From positions 237,596 to 301,595 of the forward strand of contig NZ_FYEB01000006.1 in NCBI RefSeq assembly GCF_900187445.1: DNA of 64,000 nucleotides. The letters are read 5' to 3'. Source of the stretch: Pseudomonas sp. Irchel s3b2 (lineage in GTDB: Bacteria > Pseudomonadota > Gammaproteobacteria > Pseudomonadales > Pseudomonadaceae). Of the stretch, positions 54,512 to 61,012 are shown piece after piece. Position 1 is the first letter of the stretch. Each line of letters opens with the position of its first letter. The notes below the pieces were generated by a model. The model made no database searches. It was not told where the DNA came from and saw only the letters and a program-made list of their open reading frames with translations. Position numbers and translations under genes: made by a program.

Positions 54512-55624
54512 ATGGCGGCTGTTACCGATACACTGAAGCTGTTTCTCGCCGGCGATGTCATGACCGCCCGCGGCATCGACTCAGTATTGCCGCATCCTGG
54601 CGATCCGCGGCTTTACGAAGACTATGTCAAGAATGCCGGGGTTTACGTCCGGCTGGCAGAAAGACTCAATGGCCCGATTCCCCTCCCCGTCGATTTCACC
54701 TATGTCTGGGGCGCTGCGCTGGATGAGCTTGAACTTCGCCAGCCACACGCACGCATCATCAACCTGGAAACGGCGGTGTCCCGCCGCGGACGACCGGAGC
54801 CAAAGGGCATCAATTACCGCATGAGCCCGGAGGACTTCCCGGCCATCAGCGCCGCCGGCATCGACTGCTGCGTGCTGGCCAACAACCATGTGCTGGACTG
54901 GGGGGCAGCCGGCCTGGCCGATACGCTGGATACCTTGTCGAGCAACGGCATGTGCAGCGCCGGCGCCGGGCGTAACCGGCAATCAGCCGAAGCGCCAGCC
55001 GTGCTGCCGCAGCCAGACGGGCGGCGTTTGCTGGTGTTCGGCCTCGGCACACCCGACAGCGGTATTCCGTCGGACTGGGCCGCCACGGACAGGCGCGCAG
55101 GTGTCGCGCGGCTGGAAGATCTGTCGATGCAAAGCCTGCGCCCTGTGGCCAAACGGATTCTCGAGAGCAAAAAACCGGGGGATCTGGTGGTCGCCTCCAT
55201 TCATTGGGGCGGCAACTGGGGGTTCGACATCCCGCGAGAGCAGGTCCGATTCGCCCATGCCTTGATCGACGAGGCCGGAGTTGACGTGGTGCACGGGCAT
55301 TCCTCGCACCACATCAAAGGGATCGAGGTGTACCGCGAACACCTGATTCTTTATGGCTGCGGTGATCTGCTGAACGATTACGAAGGCATCGAGGGCCACA
55401 CAGCCTTTCGCGGCGACCTGGGGCTTCTGTACTTTGCCTCGTTGGCCCCGGGGGGGAACCTGCAGTCGCTGGACCTGATACCCACCCGCCTCTGTCGCTT
55501 TCGCCTCTATCGCGCCGAAGGGGATGACCGTCAATGGCTGCACGACACCCTTTCTCGCGAGTGCGCATGCTTGGGCAGCAGCATCCAGCCGGGTGCGAAA
55601 AATGCCTTCGAGTTGCGTTGGTAG
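54512..55624 (+). CDS. CapA/PgsA-like phosphoesterase-fold protein
   Basis: This 370-residue protein has the CapA-family metallophosphatase layout: LFLAGDVMTARGID near residues 11-24, INLETAVS, CVLANNHVLDWG, VASIHWGGNWGF and VVHGHSSHHIKGIE. CapA/PgsA proteins take part in poly-gamma-glutamate anchoring, but no capBC partners are nearby and no signal peptide or anchor is seen. A cytoplasmic role of a stand-alone family member is more likely. The ATG at 54512 has GGAGGG upstream. Confidence 0.85.
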   Translation: MAAVTDTLKLFLAGDVMTARGIDSVLPHPGDPRLYEDYVKNAGVYVRLAERLNGPIPLPVDFTYVWGAALDELELRQPHARIINLETAVSRRGRPEPKGINYRMSPEDFPAISAAGIDCCVLANNHVLDWGAAGLADTLDTLSSNGMCSAGAGRNRQSAEAPAVLPQPDGRRLLVFGLGTPDSGIPSDWAATDRRAGVARLEDLSMQSLRPVAKRILESKKPGDLVVASIHWGGNWGFDIPREQVRFAHALIDEAGVDVVHGHSSHHIKGIEVYREHLILYGCGDLLNDYEGIEGHTAFRGDLGLLYFASLAPGGNLQSLDLIPTRLCRFRLYRAEGDDRQWLHDTLSRECACLGSSIQPGAKNAFELRW

Positions 55625-55669
55625 AAGCGTCTGAACACTTTAAAACCCAGGCAACCTTCCCTGCTTTTC

Positions 55670-55735
55670 GTAGGAGCCAGGCTTGCCGGCGAAAGCGCTC
55701 TTAAGGACGCCTTCGCCGGCAAGCCTGGCTCCTAC
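55670..55735. repeat. Inverted REP pair (REPIN)
   Basis: GTAGGAGCCAGGCTTGCCGG and its inverted partner ending at 55735 enclose an 18-bp loop. The arms are nearly perfectly complementary over 24 bp. It lies between the CapA-like and M20 genes. A sister copy, damaged in its right arm, is at 60641. Confidence 0.92.
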
Positions 55736-55913
55736 AAAAAGCGCTTTGCTCACTTCCCGGTTTTTTTCGTTTCTGCGTCGTTTTTGCATTTTTGTGCGAC
55801 AAATTCCACTTCCGGGACTCCCGTACCACTCCCTCGTGGTGTTAGTTTGAAAAAGTTTCTGACTCATCGACCAGATATTTCTCACAAACTGCCTGCAAAG
55901 GAATGCCCCAATA

Positions 55914-57653
55914 ATGGATTTATCACTCAAGCACCTGGCCGCAACAACCCTGATACTGGCCAGCCTTTCGTCGTTCACCACGTCAGCGTACGCCAACATC
56001 ACCCCGCAACAGAGCGCGACCATCCTCAAGACCTTCAGTGACGCGTCGGTAACCGATTTCAGGCAGTTCCTGGAACGCCTGGCCAAGAGCGACCTTGCCA
56101 AAACCAACGACCTCGGCCCGACAATCAGTGCCTTCCAGGGCAACAAGACGCTTTCCCCTGAACAGCAGAACGAGATTCATCGCCTGCTTGGCCTCTATGC
56201 ACGGGTGAAATACGGCAGTGCTGCCACCGAGACCCTGCGCGAATTGGTGGCAATCCCGACTTTCCGCGTGGACGGCGTTGCTCAGCACGACAATCCCGAA
56301 TTCATTAAGATCGCCGACAAGCTCAAAGGCCTTGCCCAAGCGTTCAACCTGAACTTTCGTAACATCGACAATCGCGTCTATGAAATCTCCCTCGCAGGCA
56401 ACGGCGACGAAGTCGTAGGCATTCACGCGCATGCTGATGTGGTGCCCGTGACACCGGAAAACTGGGTCCTGAAAGACGGCACCCGACTCGATCCATTCAA
56501 GGTCACCCTGGTCGGCGATCGCATGTATGGCCGCGGCACCGAGGATGACAAGAACGGCATCGTGGTGGCGCTCTACGCCATGAAGATCATCAAGGAAGAG
56601 AAGTTGCCGCTGGCGAGGAATTTCAAGCTGCTGGTGGACACCACCGAAGAAACCACGGGCGACGCCATCCCCTATTACTTCGAACACAACCCGACACCCA
56701 ACTACAACCTGGCGCTGGATGGCGGCTACCCGGTGGTGATTGCCGAGAAAGGCTATGGCACCGTCATGGCGAACTTTTCCCGGCGTAAGGCAGAGGGCAA
56801 AGGCGCCGAAATCACCTCAATGACCGGCGGCCTGGCAACCAACCAGATTCCATCGACTTCCGTCGCCACCCTGGTGAGCGACAAGCCCGCCGAATTGGCC
56901 ACCAGCCTGCAGAAAGCCGGTACTGATTATGCCAAGCGCAATGGCGGCAACTTCGAGGTGAGCGCCAAGGTCGTCGGCAAGGACGTCCAGCTGACCGTCA
57001 CCGGCGTTTCCGCCCACTCCTCCGAGCCCGAGTCAGGCGTCAACCCGGTGGCAAGAATGCTGGACTTCATCAACAGCCTCGACGGGAAGGTCGCGCTCAA
57101 GCACAACCACATTACCGACGCCGCCCGCTACGCCGCCGACAACTGGGGGCTGGACTACCTGGGAAGCAAATTGGGGGTGGGTTTTTCCGATGCCTTCATG
57201 GGACCGCTGACCGCATCCCTGACCTATGTCGGGATGGATGAAAAAGCCTTCAAGCTCGCGGTCAACCTGCGCGTGCCGAAGGGCAAATCCCCGGAAGTGC
57301 TCAAGAGCGAAATCGCCGACAAGCTTGACGCCTGGAGCAACAAGACTCATATCGCGCCAGCCTTCGACTACTCGATTGCCGAGCCGATGCACCGCAACCC
57401 AGAGGGTGAATGGGTCAAGGCCCTGCTGGCCGTGGCCAGCGAAAACCTTGGCATGGAACACAAGTTCGGCACCTCCGCTGGCGCCACCTCGGTCCATGAG
57501 TTGCCCAATGGCGTGCAGTTCGGCCTGGCCAGGCCCGAGCTCAAGTACACCGGCCACAACGACAACGAGTTCAAGACCGTCGACCAGTTCCTGCTGGACT
57601 TGCAGATCGTGACCGAAATGTTCGGGCGCATCGGGCAGTTGCCGAAACTCTGA
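55914..57653 (+). CDS. Secreted M20-family dipeptidase (PepV-like)
   Basis: This 579-residue protein has a signal peptide (AATTLILASLSSFTTSAYA) and the M20 metal-site HAHADVVPVTPENW. GRGTEDDKNG and the Glu pair in DTTEETTGD complete the di-zinc centre. A C-terminal GHNDNEF follows. It probably hydrolyses dipeptides in the periplasm or outside the cell. PepV proper is about 470 residues and cytoplasmic; the extra length here is an N-terminal extension of roughly 100 residues after the signal. It appears to be monocistronic with its own terminator. Confidence 0.9.
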   Translation: MDLSLKHLAATTLILASLSSFTTSAYANITPQQSATILKTFSDASVTDFRQFLERLAKSDLAKTNDLGPTISAFQGNKTLSPEQQNEIHRLLGLYARVKYGSAATETLRELVAIPTFRVDGVAQHDNPEFIKIADKLKGLAQAFNLNFRNIDNRVYEISLAGNGDEVVGIHAHADVVPVTPENWVLKDGTRLDPFKVTLVGDRMYGRGTEDDKNGIVVALYAMKIIKEEKLPLARNFKLLVDTTEETTGDAIPYYFEHNPTPNYNLALDGGYPVVIAEKGYGTVMANFSRRKAEGKGAEITSMTGGLATNQIPSTSVATLVSDKPAELATSLQKAGTDYAKRNGGNFEVSAKVVGKDVQLTVTGVSAHSSEPESGVNPVARMLDFINSLDGKVALKHNHITDAARYAADNWGLDYLGSKLGVGFSDAFMGPLTASLTYVGMDEKAFKLAVNLRVPKGKSPEVLKSEIADKLDAWSNKTHIAPAFDYSIAEPMHRNPEGEWVKALLAVASENLGMEHKFGTSAGATSVHELPNGVQFGLARPELKYTGHNDNEFKTVDQFLLDLQIVTEMFGRIGQLPKL

Positions 57654-57663
57654 TCCTCCCTTC

Positions 57664-57693
57664 CGGACCCGCTATGCTGGCGGGTCCGTTTCT
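57664..57693 (+). terminator. Rho-independent terminator of the M20 peptidase gene
   Basis: CGGACCCGC-TATGCTG-GCGGGTCCG is a 9-bp stem with a 7-nt loop followed by TTTCT, 10 nt after the stop codon. Confidence 0.85.
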
Positions 57694-57750
57694 ATGCGAA
57701 TGGGGTGGGTGGCCTTTAAACGTCAACTCCCTTGTCACCAGGATCTATTG

Positions 57751-58568
57751 ATGCCACTGAGCTTTCATAAAATGCACGCCAATGGCGATGATTTCGTCAT
57801 TGTGGACTCGCGAAACTCGGCCAATCCAATCACCAGTGCCATGGCTCGGCAACTGGGTGATCGGCACCGAGGAATCGGCTTCAATCAACTCGCGGTGATG
57901 CTCGATTGCGATGATGCCGCTGCGCGCTTGATGTTTTGGAATGCCGATGGTTCAACGCTGGATACATGTGGCAGCGCAACGCGGGTGCCGCGGACAGGCT
58001 GATGCGCGAATCGAATACCAGGTCGATAGTGCTGCGAACCAACCGGGGGCTACTCACGTGTGAACGAACCTCGACCGGCGCGATATCTGTCAGCATGGGG
58101 AAGCCACTTTTCGGCTGGTCGCAAATTCCCCTGGCTCTGGATCTGGATACCGCTGTTTTGCCACTGCCGGGTGGTCCAGCCGCGACCAGCATGGGCAATC
58201 CGCACTGCACTTATTTTGTCGATGACCTGACAGCCGTTGATATAGCGACCATCGGACCGACCATTGAAACCAACCCTCTATTCCCCCTCAAGACGAACGT
58301 GCATTTTGTCCAGATCATTAACCGCAAGCACATTCGATTGCGCATTTGGGAGCGCGGCGGTGGTATACCCCTCGGTTCCGGATCCTGCTCTTGTGGCGCC
58401 GCTGTTAACGGAATTCGTCGTGGTTTGTTAGACCATCGCGTTGAGGTTGAATGTGATGGCGGAACCGTAACGGTTCAATGGGATGGCGTGGGACCTGTCT
58501 TTCTCATCGGGCCGGTAGAGACAACGTTTTCGGGAACGGTTCAAGACAGCCTCTCCTTCAGGCAATGA
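57751..58568 (+). pseudogene. Frameshifted diaminopimelate epimerase-like gene
   Basis: The first part (57751-58002, MPLSFHKMHANGDDFVIVDSR ... NADGSTLDTCGSATR) matches the DapF N-terminal half with its first catalytic Cys. The rest continues in another frame (AADRLMRESN ... MGNPHCTYFV ... RIWERGGG). The shift is near 57983-57995. At the second catalytic Cys of DapF (ACGTG) the sequence reads GSGSC, with Ser in place of Cys. Two independent defects suggest real decay rather than a sequencing error alone. A functional dapF is presumably elsewhere. Confidence 0.8.
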
Positions 58569-58662
58569 ATCGGCGGCCATCGCATAACTGACCTATTCTG
58601 AATCGACCGATAAAAGATCACCCTTTTGCGGTACCTGAATTCGTTACAGCAATGGAGGCTGA

Positions 58663-60630
58663 ATGATGAAGGAGCATTCGATTGAGTTTCGCGCCGCAGA
58701 GGTGCGTACGCCGCACGCTTCGCCCCTCCCCATGACCCGTTCCACCCCATCTCCCACGCTCAATAGCCGCATCGAGCTTTACACCCAGGAGCCGATGGTC
58801 AACTGGCTAGGTCCGTTTCAGCTGATGCGCACGGGCTTACAAACGGCTGTCGCCACCACAATGGGTGCTTTCGCCGACCCGCGCGAAATGCTGGCCGTGC
58901 TCAATCCTCGGGGCTCGAACCCGCCCATCCAGGTGGCTGGCGACGGTGACGTGTGGATCGATTATCTGGCTGATACCGGCGATGGCTGGGACTCCACCTA
59001 TTCGATGGCCCTGTGCGTCAGCCATGATGCCGAGTTGCCCGAGCACCAACTCAAGTTGCCCCGCGGCCACGTGCTGTTGCTCGGCGGCGATCAGGTCTAT
59101 CCCACACCGGCCCAATCCGGCTACCGCACCCGCTTCCTGGATCCTTTCCGCGCCGCCTTTCCCGCACCGGTGCCCAAGGTGCGCCCTGATGACCAGGAAC
59201 AGCCCGTGCGGCAGCCGGGTGCACCGTGGATATTGGCGACGCCCGGCAACCACGATTGGTATGACGGCCTGCGCGGTTTCTCCCAACTGTTTTGCGAGCA
59301 GAAACCCATCGGAGGCTGGGAAACCCGCCAGCGCACCAGTTACTACGTGCTACAGCTGCCCAATGGCTGGTGGATCTGGGGTCTGGATTTGCAGTTGGAG
59401 TCCATGATCGACCGGCAGCAGAAGCAATATTTCGAAGAGATGCGCACCAAACTGCAGCCAGGCGACCGCGTGATCCTCTGCACGCCCGAACCAAGTTGGG
59501 TGGACGAAGCCGAACGGCTGGCACGCGAGGAGAGCAAGGCCTTGCCCTCGATCGAAACCCAGACGCCGCGCTTCCGCAGCCTGCGCGAGATCGAGGAACT
59601 CTTGGGTGATCACCTGGCGGTGGTCTTGGCCGGCGACTCGCACCATTACGCGCGCTACCAGCCGCAAGCTGGCACCCAGGCGCCGCAGCGCATCACCTGC
59701 GGAGGCGGTGGCGCCTTCTTGAATGCCACCCATCAGCTTCCCGATCCGCCCAAGCCGTTCAACGTTGGCGGAACCCGGCAGCACTATGAACTGGCGGCGG
59801 TCTACCCGGACAAAAAGACCTCCGAGCAGCTGCGTAATCGGGCATGGCGGCTACCTACCCGCAATCTCTCGTTCTGCGGCATGCTGGCCCTCTTGTACCT
59901 GCTGTTCGACTGGATGGTACAAAGCGCCAGCACGGTGCCCCACCTGGCACGAGACAACCGCAGCCTGATGGACGTGTTGTCTGACCTCCAAGCGTCTGTT
60001 TCCAACATTAGCGAAGTTTGGCGACACCTGCTCCTGGTCATGTCACACAGTCCCTCGTCGGTGATGTTCGCTGTGCTCATTGTGCTGGGTTGCGCAGTGT
60101 TCTCGGCCGCCGGGGTCAAGCGCACCCGAAAGCTCGCCTATGCCATTGGCGCTGTTCACGGGGTACTTCATCTGGGACTGGCGATCGGACTGCTGTGGCT
60201 GATGGGCCGTGTCAACATCCACTACTTGCAGCTCGAGGTAGAAAACCTGCACCAAGTCTTGTTGTTCCTGGCGGAGACGCTGGTGCTTGGCGGCAGTCTG
60301 GGAGGCCTGTTGTTCGGTGCCTGGATGGTGATGGGCAACACCTTTTGGGGGCTACACAGCGAGGCGGTTTTTTCCTCGCAGTGCATCGCCGACCACAAAT
60401 GCTTCCTGCGTATGCACTTCAAAGGCGACCAACTCACCCTTTACCCGCTCAAGTTAGAGAAGGTCTGCCGGCGCTGGTCCGTGGCATCAGGAGTCGCCAA
60501 ACTGGCGCAGGTGCAACGCACCTGGAGGCTTCGGGCAACCCCTGAAAGCACTGGCCCGCGCTTCGTGCCAGCCTCGGGTGCGCTCAAGCTACAACTGATC
60601 GAGCCGCCCATCGAGATTCTGCGGAAGTAA
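58663..60630 (+). CDS. Membrane-anchored calcineurin-like metallophosphoesterase, unknown role
   Basis: This 655-residue protein has metallophosphoesterase motifs: GDQVYP near residues 142-147, PGNHDWYDG near 192-200 and the His-containing GDSHHYARY near 328. These precede a C-terminal region with about four membrane spans (around residues 405-425, 465-485, 495-515 and 530-560). The GD-x-GNHD-GDSHH set should bind two metals. The true substrate is unknown and I cannot assign a named family. It stands alone between the dapF-like pseudogene and the adhesin gene. Confidence 0.8.
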   Translation: MMKEHSIEFRAAEVRTPHASPLPMTRSTPSPTLNSRIELYTQEPMVNWLGPFQLMRTGLQTAVATTMGAFADPREMLAVLNPRGSNPPIQVAGDGDVWIDYLADTGDGWDSTYSMALCVSHDAELPEHQLKLPRGHVLLLGGDQVYPTPAQSGYRTRFLDPFRAAFPAPVPKVRPDDQEQPVRQPGAPWILATPGNHDWYDGLRGFSQLFCEQKPIGGWETRQRTSYYVLQLPNGWWIWGLDLQLESMIDRQQKQYFEEMRTKLQPGDRVILCTPEPSWVDEAERLAREESKALPSIETQTPRFRSLREIEELLGDHLAVVLAGDSHHYARYQPQAGTQAPQRITCGGGGAFLNATHQLPDPPKPFNVGGTRQHYELAAVYPDKKTSEQLRNRAWRLPTRNLSFCGMLALLYLLFDWMVQSASTVPHLARDNRSLMDVLSDLQASVSNISEVWRHLLLVMSHSPSSVMFAVLIVLGCAVFSAAGVKRTRKLAYAIGAVHGVLHLGLAIGLLWLMGRVNIHYLQLEVENLHQVLLFLAETLVLGGSLGGLLFGAWMVMGNTFWGLHSEAVFSSQCIADHKCFLRMHFKGDQLTLYPLKLEKVCRRWSVASGVAKLAQVQRTWRLRATPESTGPRFVPASGALKLQLIEPPIEILRK

Positions 60631-60640
60631 ACCGCTTTTC

Positions 60641-60700
60641 GTAGGAGCCAGGCTTGCCGGCGAAGGCGCACTCAAGGACGCCTTCGCCGGCAAGGCTCCT
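60641..60700. repeat. Partial inverted REP pair
   Basis: The left arm GTAGGAGCCAGGCTTGCCGG is intact. The right arm reads TTCGCCGGCAAGGCTCCT, missing a few bases compared with the copy at 55670-55735. It lies at the start of the 382-bp gap before the adhesin gene, in which nothing else is recognised apart from a ribosome-binding site. Confidence 0.85.
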
Positions 60701-61012
60701 CCAGGTCCTCCGAAGGTCCTTTAAAGGGCTAAGTGATTGTGTCGCGGCGCGGCCGCACTTGCCGTCCGCTTAAAATCATGTAGGCCGCGTGGTGATGCGT
60801 TTTTTCGGATCTATCTCAGGCCTGCACAATTCACAAACGAAATATGCGCGCCATTCCTTCGCGACCTCCTCATCCCGCCTCCTCCTCCCAAGTAGTCTGA
60901 AACTCCCACCCCGCTCAGGAGTATCGGGCAATGTGCAATCCCTGGCGCTTCGCCATAGTTGCGACCAAAGGTCCACGGTCAGGCCTCGATGACCGAATTT
61001 TGGGAGCAAATC

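Noticed and set aside
60776..61009. Minus-strand frame of 77 codons before the adhesin gene
   Set aside because: Arg-rich composition, no ribosome-binding site and no family; probably non-coding leader sequence of the adhesin gene.
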